DNA of 64,000 nucleotides from assembly GCA_016719485.1 (NCBI GenBank), contig JADJZB010000009.1:124001-188000 (forward strand). The letters run 5' to 3'. The notes under the pieces were generated by a model. It ran no database searches, had not been told where the DNA came from, and worked only from the letters and a program-made list of their open reading frames with translations. This document shows positions 54,162 to 63,518 of the stretch, piece after piece (position 1 is the first letter of the stretch; the number at the start of each line of letters is the position of its first letter). A program made the translations under genes and the position numbers. This DNA is from Holophagales bacterium. Its GTDB lineage: Bacteria > Acidobacteriota > Thermoanaerobaculia > UBA5066.

Positions 54162-56204
54162 TCAGGGAAGCAGGCCGGAGAACAGCCGCTCGTCGGCGAT
54201 GAGCCGCCGGGTGGCCGGGTCGGCGCGCGCCCACGCCGCACGGATGCGCTCGCGGCTGTCGGGCTCGCCGAGCAGCACGCTGACCTGCGCCCGCTTGAAC
54301 AGCGCCATCGCCGCCTCCGGGTGGTCGGGCGGGACGCGATCGAGGGCGGCCCGGGCGTCGTCGAGCCGGCGGGCCGCGAGATAGAGCACGCCGAGCTCGA
54401 GACTGCGCCGGAAGCTCGATCCCTGTAGGTCCCGAGCCTGCTCGAGCGCCCCGATCGCCGGCCCGGTCTCTCCGAGCTGCATGCGCAGGAGACCGACCTC
54501 GGCGAGGCGCGTGCCCGCATCGCCGGAGAGCGGCACGGCGCGCGTCAGGAGCTCTGCCGCTTCGGCGAGCCGTCCCTGGCGGGCCCGGACCTGGGCCAGC
54601 CCCTCGATCGCCGCCAGGCGGTCGGGCTGAGCGGCCAGCACGGCCTCGAAGTGCCCGGCGGCCAGGTCGTACTGGCCCTCCTTCAGGTGGTGCATGCCGA
54701 GGTAGTGGCGCACCTCGATCGAGCGCGGGTCGATGCGCCTGGCGAGGTCGAACGTGGAGAGTGCGGCCCGTTCCCTGCCGAGCATCGACTGGCAGACCGC
54801 CAGGCGCACGGCCGTCATCAGGTTTCCGGGGTCGCGCGCGAGGATGCGCTCGAAGGACTGGGCGGCCCTGGCCCAGCGTTCGTCGCCGAAGGCGAGCGAG
54901 GCGGCGTCGAGGTCGCCGAAGAGCGCCGTCATGTCCGCGGCGCGGGGCGCGCCGGCGGGCACCGCTTTCGGCGTCTCCCCCGAGACGAGGTATCCGAGGC
55001 TCGCGAGCCGCCGGCGCTCCTCCTCTGCGAGGGGCGTCGAAGGGGTGACGGCGCCGCCCTGTCCCGGCAGCGGGTACGCGGCGACGGCGCGGACGAGCGC
55101 CCGGTCGGGCGTCACGAGCCCGGCCAGGTCGCGCTCCTCCCGCGGATCGTCGACGACGTCGTAGAGCTCGAGGCGCCCCGAGAGGATCAGCTTGTGGCGG
55201 CCGGCGACGGCCATCACCTGCGGCTGCCAGCGGTAGTTCAGGAACGGCTGCATCGCCTCGCCGAGCACGGGTCCGTCGGCGGGGGAGAGAAGCCCTCCCT
55301 CGGCCTTCTCTCCGGCCCAGCCGAGGAGCGTCGCGTGGATCTGGCGCAGGCTCACCGGATCGGAGCGCGTCCCCGGCTCGACGCCGTCGCCGGCGAGGAC
55401 GAGCGGGACCCGCATGACGCCCTGGTAGAGGAGGTTGCCGTGCAGCATCTCGCCGTGATCGCCGCGCCCTTCACCGTGATCGGCGGCGACGATGATCCGC
55501 ACCGAGCGCCCGCCCCGGCCGGTCTCGAACGCCGCGAGCAGGCGCGCCAGGTCGTGGTCCATGGCCGCGACCTCGCCCTGGTAGGGATCCGCCGGGAAGC
55601 GGCTGCGGAAGGGCTCCGGCGGGGCGTACGGCTCGTGCGGATCGTAATAGTGAACCCAGAGAAAGCGTGGCCGCGCATCGCCGGCCGAAAGCCAGGCGAG
55701 CGCGCGGTCGGTCGTCTCGCGCGAGCTCCGCTCGACCTTGCCCGCTCCGAACGCGTCGTCGTAGCGCTCGAACCCCCGGGCGAGCCCGAACGGACGCTCG
55801 AGCGGATACCCCGAGACGAAGGCGGCCGTGCCGTAGCCGAGCTGGAGCAGGCGTTCGGCGACGACCGGGACGTGGTCCCCGAGCCGGCGGCCGTTCTCGT
55901 GGACGCCGTGACCGGCCGGGGTGAGGCCGGTCAGCATCGACGCGTGCGACGGCAGGGTCGTCGGTGCGGCCGCGTAGGCCTGGCTGAAGCGCATCCCGCG
56001 GGCTGCCAGGGCGGCAAAACCGGGTGTCGCGGCGTGGGACTCGGGCGCGAGCGCGTCGGCCCGCGTGGTGTCGAGCGTGACCAGGAGCAGCGACGGGCGC
56101 TGCGGCGGCGGTGCGGCTCGCTCGGCCTCGCGGGCGCAGCCGAACGCGAGCGCGAGGGCTGCGGCCGTGACGATTCGGAGGTGGAAGCGGCCGCCCTGGA
56201 CCAT
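54162..56204 (-). CDS. Sulfatase-family lipoprotein with C-terminal TPR repeats
   Basis: 680 residues; lipobox near Cys23 (AALALAFGC). The alkaline-phosphatase-superfamily sulfatase domain (about 38-430) has LLVTLDTTRADAL (metal Asp), APTTLPSHASMLTG (nucleophile position: T-L-P-S-H-A-S, a Thr/Ser where sulfatases carry the formylglycine Cys or Ser) and IIVAADHGEGRGDHGEMLHG (metal Asp-His). From about 465 to the end at least five TPR units follow. Because the CxPxR sequence is absent, a phosphodiesterase or phosphotransferase role is as likely as sulfate release. Confidence 0.85.
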   Translation of the reverse strand: MVQGGRFHLRIVTAAALALAFGCAREAERAAPPPQRPSLLLVTLDTTRADALAPESHAATPGFAALAARGMRFSQAYAAAPTTLPSHASMLTGLTPAGHGVHENGRRLGDHVPVVAERLLQLGYGTAAFVSGYPLERPFGLARGFERYDDAFGAGKVERSSRETTDRALAWLSAGDARPRFLWVHYYDPHEPYAPPEPFRSRFPADPYQGEVAAMDHDLARLLAAFETGRGGRSVRIIVAADHGEGRGDHGEMLHGNLLYQGVMRVPLVLAGDGVEPGTRSDPVSLRQIHATLLGWAGEKAEGGLLSPADGPVLGEAMQPFLNYRWQPQVMAVAGRHKLILSGRLELYDVVDDPREERDLAGLVTPDRALVRAVAAYPLPGQGGAVTPSTPLAEEERRRLASLGYLVSGETPKAVPAGAPRAADMTALFGDLDAASLAFGDERWARAAQSFERILARDPGNLMTAVRLAVCQSMLGRERAALSTFDLARRIDPRSIEVRHYLGMHHLKEGQYDLAAGHFEAVLAAQPDRLAAIEGLAQVRARQGRLAEAAELLTRAVPLSGDAGTRLAEVGLLRMQLGETGPAIGALEQARDLQGSSFRRSLELGVLYLAARRLDDARAALDRVPPDHPEAAMALFKRAQVSVLLGEPDSRERIRAAWARADPATRRLIADERLFSGLLP

Positions 56205-56285
56205 GAGGCCGGGAAGTGTAGTCGACCGCGATGCCCGATCCTGGCCGGCGGCCTCTTCCTGCGGGCCTGACAGAATCGCCTGCGG

Positions 56286-57074
56286 ATGAGGTCTCGCTTC
56301 CCGGGCCGCCACAGCCCCCCGCCCGGTCTCTCGCTCTCCCTGCCGGGTCGGGAGAAGCCATACGTCATGGCGCACCGCGGGAACCGGGTCGCCTGCCCGG
56401 AGAACACGCTCGCCTCGTTTCGGCGCGCGCTGGAAGACGGCGCCGACATCCTCGAGACCGACCTCTGGGTCTCGTCCGACGGGGTGTTCGTGTGCATCCA
56501 CGACGGCACGCTGGACCGAACCACCGACGGACGGGGAGCTGTCGAGGCCCGGTCGCTCGCAGAGCTGAAGGCGCTGTCGGCTTCCTGCTCGCGGCCGGTG
56601 TTCGCCGCGGAGCGGATCCCCACCCTCGCCGAGGTCGCGACGCTCCTGCCGCCCGACCGGGGCCTCGCACTCGAGCTGAAGAGCGACCGTTTCCTCGATC
56701 CTCGGGTGGGGCGCCGGCTGGGAGAGGAGCTCGCCGCGCTCGGCGTCCTCGGCCGGAGCGTCGTCCTCTCCTTTTCCCGCGCCCGCCTCGACGCGACGCG
56801 GCTCGGGGCGCCGGGGCTCCCGTCCGGCTGGATCACGCTGAAGGAGTCCCGGCCGGCGCGGGGCGTCGAGCTTCTCGGCCCGTTCTGGCCGCTCCTCCTC
56901 GTCAACCCGCTCTACGTTGCCCTCGCCCACCGGCGGGGCCAGGCCGTGGCGCCGCTCGACCCGGCGCCCGACGGCCGGCTGTGGCTCTATCGCCTTCTCG
57001 GGTGCGACGCGGTCCTGACGAACGACCCGGCCCAGACGCTGCGGCGACTGGGGCGCTCTGTCACACGGTCCTGA
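56286..57074 (+). CDS. Glycerophosphodiester phosphodiesterase family protein
   Basis: 262 residues. GDPD motifs: VMAHRGNRVACPENTLASFRRA (catalytic His, about residue 29), GADILETDLWVSSDGVFVCIHDGTLDRTT (Glu, Asp and second His), GLALELKSDRF, and the end CDAVLTNDPAQTLRRL. Hydrolyses glycerophosphodiesters to alcohol and glycerol-3-phosphate. No signal peptide; probably cytosolic. It is 81 bp from the divergent sulfatase gene. Confidence 0.9.
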   Translation: MRSRFPGRHSPPPGLSLSLPGREKPYVMAHRGNRVACPENTLASFRRALEDGADILETDLWVSSDGVFVCIHDGTLDRTTDGRGAVEARSLAELKALSASCSRPVFAAERIPTLAEVATLLPPDRGLALELKSDRFLDPRVGRRLGEELAALGVLGRSVVLSFSRARLDATRLGAPGLPSGWITLKESRPARGVELLGPFWPLLLVNPLYVALAHRRGQAVAPLDPAPDGRLWLYRLLGCDAVLTNDPAQTLRRLGRSVTRS

Positions 57075-57140
57075 GGAGTGCCGCCCGCGCGTCCCCGCGC
57101 GATAATCGAGGGTCCGGCCAATCCGGAGGGAGGATCTCAC

Positions 57141-59324
57141 TTGAAGAAAGCGCTCCGTTTCACCGTCGTCCTCGTGGCGGCCCTCTGCGTCACGCTCCCC
57201 GTCGCTGCCGACGAGGGGATGTGGATGCCCCAGCAGATCCCCGACCTCGCCCCCCGCCTGAAGGAGCTCGGCTTCACGGGCGATGCGAAGATCTGGGCCG
57301 ACCTGACCGGCTTCCCGATGAACGCCGTCGTCTCGCTCGGCGGCTGCAGCGCGTCGTTCATCTCCCCCGACGGCCTCATCGCGACGAACCACCACTGCGT
57401 GCAGGGGTCGCTCCAGTACAACTCGACCCCCGAGAAGAACCTCATCGTCGACGGCTACCTCGCGCGGACGCGCGAGGAGGAGCTCTCGAACGGCCCCGGG
57501 TCCCGCGTCTGGGTGACGGTCTCCGTGAAGGAGGTCACCGACGAGATCACCGGGAAGATCGACCCGAAGCTGACGGACCGCAAGCGCTACGACGTCATCG
57601 AGCGCCGGGTGAAGGAGCGGACCGCCGCCTGCGAGAAGGACGGCCTCCGCTGCCGGGTCGCCTCGTTCTTCGAGGGGCTCCGCTACTTCGAGATCGGCCA
57701 GCTCGAGATCAACGACGTCCGCCTCGTCTACGCCCCCCCGCAGGGAATCGGCAACTACGGCGGCGAGACCGACAACTGGCAGTGGCCCCGCCACACGGGC
57801 GACTTCTCCTTCTACCGCGCCTACGTCGGCAAGGACGGCAAGCCCGCCTCCTACTCCAAGGAGAACGTCCCGTACAAGCCGAAGCACTTCCTGAAGGTCT
57901 CCCCGAAGGGTGCGAGCCCGGGCGAGCTGATCTTCGTCGCCGGCTACCCCGGCCGGACCCAGCGCCACGAGACCTTCGCCGAGGTGAAGGACCGGACCCA
58001 GTGGGCCCTCCCCCAGTCCGTGAAGCGCAGCAGGGAGATGATCGCCCTCCTCGAGGAGACGACGAAGGGGCAGAAGGAGCTCGAGATCAAGGCGGAGCCG
58101 CGGATGCGCGGCCTCCAGAACGGAATGAAGAAGAACGACGGCGTCCTCGCCGGGCTCCTGAAGGGCGGGATCCTCGCCCGGAAGGAAGAGAAGCAGAAGG
58201 CCCTCGAGGCGTGGATCGCCGCCGACCCCGGGCGCCAGAAGGAATACGGCCCGGTCCTCGCGGAGCTCGCGGCGATGCAGGCCGAGAGCCTGAAGACGCG
58301 CGAGCGGGACACGGCGCTCGGAACGATCTCGTTCGGCTCGACCCTCCTCGGCACCGCAGACAACCTCCACCGTCTCTCCCTCGAGCGCCCGAAGAAGGAC
58401 GTCGACCGCGACCCGGCCTACCAGGAGCGCAACTGGACGCGGATGAGAGAAGGCCTCGAGCGGATGCAGAGGACCTACGACCACCGCATCGACCGCCCGA
58501 TGCTCCGCTACGCGCTCCTCGGCGCGGCGGCGCTGCCGGCCGACCAGCGGATCGCCCCGCTCGACACGCTCGTCGGCTTCTCGGCGGGCATGGCGAAGGA
58601 CGACGCGGCGAAGAAGATCGACACCTACCTCGACGCCCTCTACGCCGGCACGAAGCTCGCCGAGAAGGACTTCCGCCTCGGCCTCTTCGACAAGTCGACG
58701 AAGGAGATCGTCGACACGAAGGACACCGCCGTCCAGCTCGCCGTCGCCCTCCACCCGGTGATGGAGGCGAACCGCGAGCGCGACAAGGCGAACGACGGCA
58801 AGCGCTCGCGCCTGCGGCCGCAGTACATGCGCGCCCTCCTCGCGCAGGGCGGCGGTCTCGTGCCGCCCGACGCGAACTCCACTCTGCGCGTCACGTTCGG
58901 CCGCGTCATGGGCGTCGACCCGCGCGACGGTATGCGCTACCTCCCCCAGACGACCCTCCAGGGCGTCGTCGACAAGCACACGGGCGAGGGCGAGTTCGAC
59001 TCTCCGGACCGGCTCCTCGAGGCCGTGAAGGCGCTCCGCGCCGGGAAGAAGTCCCCCTACTTCGACGAGAAGCTGGGCGACGTCCCGGTCGACTTCATGT
59101 CCGACGTCGACACGACCGGCGGCAACTCCGGCTCGGCCGTCCTCAACTCGCAGGGCGAGCTCGTCGGCCTCCTCTTCGACGGCACCCTCGAGACGGTCGC
59201 CTCCGACTTCCTCTTCGACACGGAGAAGACGCGGTCGATCCAGGTCGACAGCCGCTACCTCCTCTGGGTCTGGGACGCCGTGGAAGGGGCGAAGCACCTC
59301 CTCGACGAGGTCGGGATCAAGTAG
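57141..59324 (+). CDS. S46-family dipeptidyl peptidase (DPP7/DPP11 type)
   Basis: 727 residues. TTG start, chosen for GGAGGGAGGATC just before it and the signal peptide that follows (KKALRFTVVLVAALCVTLPVAA). Chymotrypsin-fold triad: His in IATNHHCVQG (about residue 86), Asp in NWQWPRHTGDFSFYR (about 220), Ser in TTGGNSGSAVLNSQG (about 660). The long helical insert between them is typical of S46. Members remove dipeptides from peptide N-termini in the periplasm and serve amino-acid scavenging. A GC hairpin follows the stop. Confidence 0.93.
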   Translation: MKKALRFTVVLVAALCVTLPVAADEGMWMPQQIPDLAPRLKELGFTGDAKIWADLTGFPMNAVVSLGGCSASFISPDGLIATNHHCVQGSLQYNSTPEKNLIVDGYLARTREEELSNGPGSRVWVTVSVKEVTDEITGKIDPKLTDRKRYDVIERRVKERTAACEKDGLRCRVASFFEGLRYFEIGQLEINDVRLVYAPPQGIGNYGGETDNWQWPRHTGDFSFYRAYVGKDGKPASYSKENVPYKPKHFLKVSPKGASPGELIFVAGYPGRTQRHETFAEVKDRTQWALPQSVKRSREMIALLEETTKGQKELEIKAEPRMRGLQNGMKKNDGVLAGLLKGGILARKEEKQKALEAWIAADPGRQKEYGPVLAELAAMQAESLKTRERDTALGTISFGSTLLGTADNLHRLSLERPKKDVDRDPAYQERNWTRMREGLERMQRTYDHRIDRPMLRYALLGAAALPADQRIAPLDTLVGFSAGMAKDDAAKKIDTYLDALYAGTKLAEKDFRLGLFDKSTKEIVDTKDTAVQLAVALHPVMEANRERDKANDGKRSRLRPQYMRALLAQGGGLVPPDANSTLRVTFGRVMGVDPRDGMRYLPQTTLQGVVDKHTGEGEFDSPDRLLEAVKALRAGKKSPYFDEKLGDVPVDFMSDVDTTGGNSGSAVLNSQGELVGLLFDGTLETVASDFLFDTEKTRSIQVDSRYLLWVWDAVEGAKHLLDEVGIK

Positions 59325-59357
59325 ACGGGTCTCTCTCCGTCTTCCTCGTAGCGACGA

Positions 59358-59390
59358 GCGGCCCGCGTCCCCCTCGGGGGCGCGGGCCGC
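59358..59390 (+). terminator. GC-rich stem-loop after the S46 peptidase gene
   Basis: Outer arms gcggcccgcg / cgcgggccgc (10 bp) with an inner ccccc / ggggg stem, 34 bp past the stop and between convergent genes. No T tract. May act in both directions. Confidence 0.6.
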
Positions 59391-59453
59391 ACTCGTCGGG
59401 GGGCGTGTTGCCGTGCGCCCGCCGGACCCCCGGAACGCGCGCTGGAAGCCCTC

Positions 59454-60566
59454 TCAGGACAGCTTCGAGAACAGCACCAGGACGGCGATGACGGCGGCGA
59501 CGGCCAGGGCGATCTTCACCGCCGAGAACGGCGCGTTGCCGTCCACCTTCCCGGTGACGCCGTTGACGAGAAAACGGAAGGGCTTGCCGGCGTACTCGTA
59601 GGCCGAGATCCAGAGCGGGAGGAGGGCGTTCTTGCACGTCACTCCCGACCAGGCCGTCGAGACGGAGAGGTTCCGGTGCGTGTCGCCGGGCACCTGGGCG
59701 CCGCAGGCGGCGTAGATCTCGTGCGTCATCCGCTCCTTCGCGGCGGCCACGGCGTCGGGCAGGTCGACGGCGTACTCCTCGGCGAGAAACCCCGAGAGGT
59801 ATTGCGGGTCGTACGGGACGAGCCCGCCCGTTGGAAACGGCTCGATCCCCCGCGCGAGGCCGGGAGGAAGGCCTTTCGACGCGGGAACCGGCACGTCGTC
59901 GAACGCCTTCTCCAGGAAGCCGGCCGCGGGCACCCATCGGATGCGGGTCTCGGAGCGCATCACGGTCTTCCCGTTGACGAGCGCCTGGACCTGCACCGTG
60001 TAGGTGTGCCCGGCCTCGGCCGTCCAGCGGTTGTGCGTGAGGGCGTCGAATGTCCAGAAGGGGACGTAGACCCCCTGCATCGCCGTGACGGACGACTTCT
60101 CCTTCAGGTCGTTCGGCCGGAACCAGAGGCCCGCGACCCAGCTCCGGAAGCTCTTCGAGGCGGCGCTGCGGTCGACGGCGAACGGGAGGAGGCCGGCCGG
60201 GCGGACGTGGTCCGACATCGTCGGCGCCTCGACGACGGCCGGGGTCGCGCAGAAGGCGCAGCGGGAGGCGGAGACGCCCGGGTCGAACGTCGTCGTCGCG
60301 CCGCACTTCGTGCACTTCACGCTCTTGCGCTCGGCTCCCCAGCCGAGGCTCCGGGGCGCGTTCAGCGCTTCTTCGAGCGGACGTTCGACGACCTGGTCGG
60401 AGGATGTGGGGAGGGCGGTCTCGCTGCCGCAATAGGGACACTTCAGCGCCGCGGCGCCCGGATGCCAGACGACGTCCGCGCCGCACGCGCCGCAGGGGAA
60501 CTTGCGCGCCTTCGCGGAAACGGGATCCCCGCCCGTTTCCGGGCGGGGAGAGGGAGTCGGCGGCAT
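59454..60566 (-). CDS. Zinc-ribbon membrane protein next to an SPFH protein
   Basis: 370 residues. Two zinc ribbons near the N-terminus: CGACGAD ... LKCPYCGSE (about 25-50) and VKCTKCGATT ... SRCAFCATP (about 83-110). The middle part is beta-rich (GVYVPFWTFDALTHNRW; LLPLWISAYEYAGKPFRFLVNG) and one transmembrane helix ends the protein (IALAVAAVIAVLVLFSKLS). No enzymatic motif. It is 27 bp downstream of the SPFH-GYF gene and probably cotranscribed; such pairs are known, but their function is not. Confidence 0.75.
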   Translation of the reverse strand: MPPTPSPRPETGGDPVSAKARKFPCGACGADVVWHPGAAALKCPYCGSETALPTSSDQVVERPLEEALNAPRSLGWGAERKSVKCTKCGATTTFDPGVSASRCAFCATPAVVEAPTMSDHVRPAGLLPFAVDRSAASKSFRSWVAGLWFRPNDLKEKSSVTAMQGVYVPFWTFDALTHNRWTAEAGHTYTVQVQALVNGKTVMRSETRIRWVPAAGFLEKAFDDVPVPASKGLPPGLARGIEPFPTGGLVPYDPQYLSGFLAEEYAVDLPDAVAAAKERMTHEIYAACGAQVPGDTHRNLSVSTAWSGVTCKNALLPLWISAYEYAGKPFRFLVNGVTGKVDGNAPFSAVKIALAVAAVIAVLVLFSKLS

Positions 60567-60593
60567 GGCGGGACGGGCGATGGACGCCCCCCG

Positions 60594-61778
60594 TCAGCGG
60601 GCCGGGGGCGGCGGGGGCGGCGGGGGCGCGACCCCTGGGTTCGTCCCCTCGAAGCCGGGGAACGTCTGGACCGGCGCCCAGCCGGCGGCGCCCGGGTGCC
60701 ACGCGAGCGTCGACGGGGCGACCTGCCCGGCGGCGATCATCTGCTTCAGCGCCTCGTCGGTGTAGGGGCCGTAGGTCTTGCCGTCGATGGCGAGAGACCA
60801 GCGGGGCGCCACCGGGGCCTGCGGCGGCGGGGGAGCGGCCCCGCCCGGGAGGGGCGGCGGCGCGGGCGCCGCGGTGGCGGGCGGGGCCGCCTGCGGCTGC
60901 ATCATCGGCTGGAACGCCTGTCCCATGACGCCGCCGATCGCCATCCCGGCGCCGAGGCCGGCGCCGGCGCCGGCGAGCCCGCCGGAGGGGTTCGCCGCGG
61001 CGATCTTGATCGCCTCGGCCGCCTGCATCTGCGTGAACTGCCCCATCTTGTCGCCGAGGATGCCGAGCTTCGTCCGCTGGTCGATCGCGGCCTCGACCTC
61101 CTCGGGGAGGGAGACGTTCTCGATGAAGAACTTCGAGAGCTCGAGGCCGAAGCCGCCGAACTCGGGGCCGAGCTTCTGTTTTCCGAAGGCCGACAGCTCG
61201 TCGTACTTGGCCGCGATGTCGAGCGCCGGGATCTTCGACTCGGCGATCGCGTCGGAGAGCTTCGAGAGGATGATCGACCGGAGCTGGCCGGTGATCTCGT
61301 CCGTCGTGGTGAGCCCCTGCGTCCCGACGATCGTGTTGAAGAAGACCTTCGGGTCGGCGACCTTCATCGCGTAGGTCCCGAAGGCGCGGATGCGGATCAT
61401 CCCGAAGTCGGTGTCCCGCATCATCACGGGGTTCGTCGTCCCCCACTTCAGGTCGGTGTAGGTGCGGGTGTTGAAGAAGTAGATCTCCGCCTTGAACGGC
61501 GACTGGAAGCCGTACTTCCACCCGCGCAGGGTCGTCAGGATCGGGACGTTCTGCGTGGAGAGCTCGTACCGGCCCGGCCCGAAGAGGTCGGCGGCCTTCC
61601 CCTCGTTGATGAAGAGGGCGGCCTGGTTCTCGCGCACCGTCAGCTGCGCGCCCATCTTGATCTCCTGGTTGTAGACCGGGAACCTGTAGACGAGCGAGTC
61701 GTCCGACTCGTCCAGCCACTGGATGATCTCGATGAACTGCGAGCCAATCTGCTGCTTGATGTTGTCGAGCAGGCCCAT
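60594..61778 (-). CDS. SPFH/band-7-like protein with C-terminal GYF_2 domain
   Basis: 394 residues, ATG 61778 with GGAGGAGAAG before it. Residues about 1-230 are an SPFH-like (virion-core-protein/YdfN type) domain: QFIEIIQWLDESDDSLVYRF, ENQAALFINEGKAADLFGPG, GFGLELSKFFIENVSLP. A Gly/Ala and Pro-rich linker follows, then a GYF_2 domain at about 335-380 (LAIDGKTYGPYTDEALKQM, WHPGAAGWAPVQ). SPFH proteins form oligomeric membrane-linked scaffolds; GYF_2 binds proline-rich peptides, perhaps its own linker or its partner. No membrane helix is visible; the zinc-ribbon partner may anchor it. Confidence 0.82.
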   Translation of the reverse strand: MGLLDNIKQQIGSQFIEIIQWLDESDDSLVYRFPVYNQEIKMGAQLTVRENQAALFINEGKAADLFGPGRYELSTQNVPILTTLRGWKYGFQSPFKAEIYFFNTRTYTDLKWGTTNPVMMRDTDFGMIRIRAFGTYAMKVADPKVFFNTIVGTQGLTTTDEITGQLRSIILSKLSDAIAESKIPALDIAAKYDELSAFGKQKLGPEFGGFGLELSKFFIENVSLPEEVEAAIDQRTKLGILGDKMGQFTQMQAAEAIKIAAANPSGGLAGAGAGLGAGMAIGGVMGQAFQPMMQPQAAPPATAAPAPPPLPGGAAPPPPQAPVAPRWSLAIDGKTYGPYTDEALKQMIAAGQVAPSTLAWHPGAAGWAPVQTFPGFEGTNPGVAPPPPPPPPAR

Positions 61779-61874
61779 TCTTCTCCTCCTGGTCCCGGGG
61801 AGGGACGAGTCTAGCGCGATGATACGCAGCGGCGCACGGAAGGGTTGGGGCCCCGGCGGCCCGGGGCAAGGAAA

Positions 61875-61898
61875 GAGGGCCGGCTTTCGCCGGCCCTC
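61875..61898 (-). terminator. Stem-loop terminator after the DEAD-box gene
   Basis: 10-bp perfect arms (gagggccggc / gccggccctc) with a TTTC loop, 12 bp past the stop at 61910. On the minus strand TTTCC follows, a weak T tract. Confidence 0.65.
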
Positions 61899-61909
61899 CT
61901 CGTCGTGTC

Positions 61910-63337
61910 TCAGCCGTTCCGGCGGGGGGGCGGGCCGCCCGGACGGCGGGGCGGGCCGCCGGCGGAAGGTCCGCCGGGACGCATGCCGGGCCGCGGGCCG
62001 GCGGAGGGCCGGGGCGGGCCCGAGGGGCGGCCGCCAGGGGCGCCGGCGACGACCTGCCGCCGCGCCTTCTCGCCGATGCGGGCCTTCATCTCCGCCTCGG
62101 TCTGGCCGCGGCGGTCGGCCTTCTCCTTCGCGCGAGCCCTCTCGCCGGCCTTCTGGGCACGGATCTGGGCGATCCGCTCGGCGATGGGGATCTCGAGGCG
62201 CTCCGCCGGCCGCTTCGTGTAGTCGAAGCCGGGGAGCGTCACGCGCGGGAGGCGCTTGCCGACGGCCCGCTCGATGGCGAAGAGGTCGCCCTCCTCGTCG
62301 GGCGCGACGAACGTGAAGGCGTCGCCCGTCGCCTCGGCCCGGGCCGTCCGGCCGACGCGGTGGATGTAGTCCTCCGGGACGTGCGGGACGTCGAAGTTCA
62401 CGACGTGCGAGAGCTCTTCGATGTCGATGCCGCGTGCGGCGATGTCGGTCGCCACGAGGACGCGGTACTTCCCGTGCTTGAAGCCGGCGAGGGCCTCGGT
62501 GCGCTGCGCCTGCGACCGGTTGCCGTGGATCCGCTCGCACGCCACGTTGTGCTTCTTCAGGAAGTCGGCGAGCCGGTTCGCGCGGTGCTTCGTGCGGGTG
62601 AAGGCGATCACGCTCCGGATCTCGCCCCGCGAGAGGAGCTCGAGGAGGAGCTGCGACTTCAGCTCCTGGGCCACCGGGTAGACCGCCTGCGTGATGCCGA
62701 CGGCCGGGGCGGACTTGCGCTCCATGTTGATCGTCACGGGGGCGTGCAGGATGTCGCGGGAGAGCTCGGCGATCGGGCCGGGCATCGTCGCCGAGAAGAG
62801 CAGGTTCTGGCGCTTGGCGGGGAGGTGCCTCAGGACGCGCTTGATGTCGGGGAGGAAGCCCATGTCGAGCATCCGGTCGGCCTCGTCGATGACGAGGACT
62901 TCCAGCTTGTCGAGCTTCGCGTAGCCGAAACGGAAGTGGTCGAGGAGCCGGCCCGGGGTCGCGACGATGATGTCGACTCCGGCGCGGAAGGCGTGCTCCT
63001 GCGGCCCCATGCCGACGCCGCCGAAGACGGAAGCGCTCGTGAGGGACGTGTGGACGGCCAGCTCCCGCGTGTGCTCGTCGATCTGGGCGGCGAGCTCGCG
63101 CGTCGGCGTGATGACCAGGCAGCGCGTGGCGCCGCGCGGCTTCCCGATGAAGCGGTGGAGGATCGGGAGGATGAAGGCGGCGGTCTTGCCGCTCCCCGTC
63201 ATCGCGCAGGCGAGGAGGTCCTTGCCGGCGAGGGCGGGAGGGATCGCGTCGTTCTGGATCGGGGTGGGCCGCGTGAAGCCCAGCTCCTTGACGCCGCGGA
63301 GGAGGTCGGGGTGGAGACCGAAAGACGAGAAGGGCAT
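61910..63337 (-). CDS. DEAD-box RNA helicase, RhlE type
   Basis: 475 residues. Motifs: Q (FTRPTPIQNDAIP), I (AMTGSGKTAAF), Ia (TPTRELAAQI), Ib (ATPGRLLD), II (VIDEADRMLDMG), III (FSATMP), IV (VIAFTRTKHRA), V (VATDIAARGID), VI (HRVGRTARA). The basic Gly/Pro/Arg-rich tail after about residue 395 is typical for RNA binding in RhlE proteins. ATP-dependent RNA unwinding in ribosome assembly or mRNA decay. I chose ATG 63337 (MPFSSFGL), because the helicase fold starts there; ATG 63382 would add 15 residues. Confidence 0.93.
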   Translation of the reverse strand: MPFSSFGLHPDLLRGVKELGFTRPTPIQNDAIPPALAGKDLLACAMTGSGKTAAFILPILHRFIGKPRGATRCLVITPTRELAAQIDEHTRELAVHTSLTSASVFGGVGMGPQEHAFRAGVDIIVATPGRLLDHFRFGYAKLDKLEVLVIDEADRMLDMGFLPDIKRVLRHLPAKRQNLLFSATMPGPIAELSRDILHAPVTINMERKSAPAVGITQAVYPVAQELKSQLLLELLSRGEIRSVIAFTRTKHRANRLADFLKKHNVACERIHGNRSQAQRTEALAGFKHGKYRVLVATDIAARGIDIEELSHVVNFDVPHVPEDYIHRVGRTARAEATGDAFTFVAPDEEGDLFAIERAVGKRLPRVTLPGFDYTKRPAERLEIPIAERIAQIRAQKAGERARAKEKADRRGQTEAEMKARIGEKARRQVVAGAPGGRPSGPPRPSAGPRPGMRPGGPSAGGPPRRPGGPPPRRNG

Positions 63338-63445
63338 TCCGAGTTCACTTTCCGGCGGCCCGTAGCCGCGCGAACCGACCATGATTTCACGGAGCTCCGG
63401 CGAAGTAAAGCACCCCGCGCTCCCGGAGCCGGCGCCAACTCACAC

Positions 63446-63504
63446 CGTGCCAGGCGTGAAGTCGTGTATTGTTGAAAACAATACACGACTTCACGCCTGG
63501 CACG
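63446..63504. repeat. 28-bp perfect inverted repeat with 3-nt loop
   Basis: Arms 63446-63473 and 63477-63504 are exact reverse complements around GAA. The left arm opens cgtgccaggcgtgaagtcg and both meet in gtattgtt/aacaatac. It lies between two minus-strand genes, upstream of the DEAD-box start and downstream of the M23 gene. Length and perfection suit a REP/MITE-like mobile palindrome; it may also terminate the M23 transcript. Confidence 0.9.
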
Positions 63505-63518
63505 GAACTGGGGTGGTT

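Noticed and set aside
54162..56204. Classical formylglycine sulfatase
   Set aside because: The nucleophile region reads TTLPSHASMLTG without the C/S-x-P-x-R signature, so only the wider alkaline-phosphatase superfamily is supported.
56231..59491. Open frame of 1086 codons across the GDPD and S46 genes
   Set aside because: Out-of-frame reading of two well-supported genes; Arg/Pro-rich with no motif.
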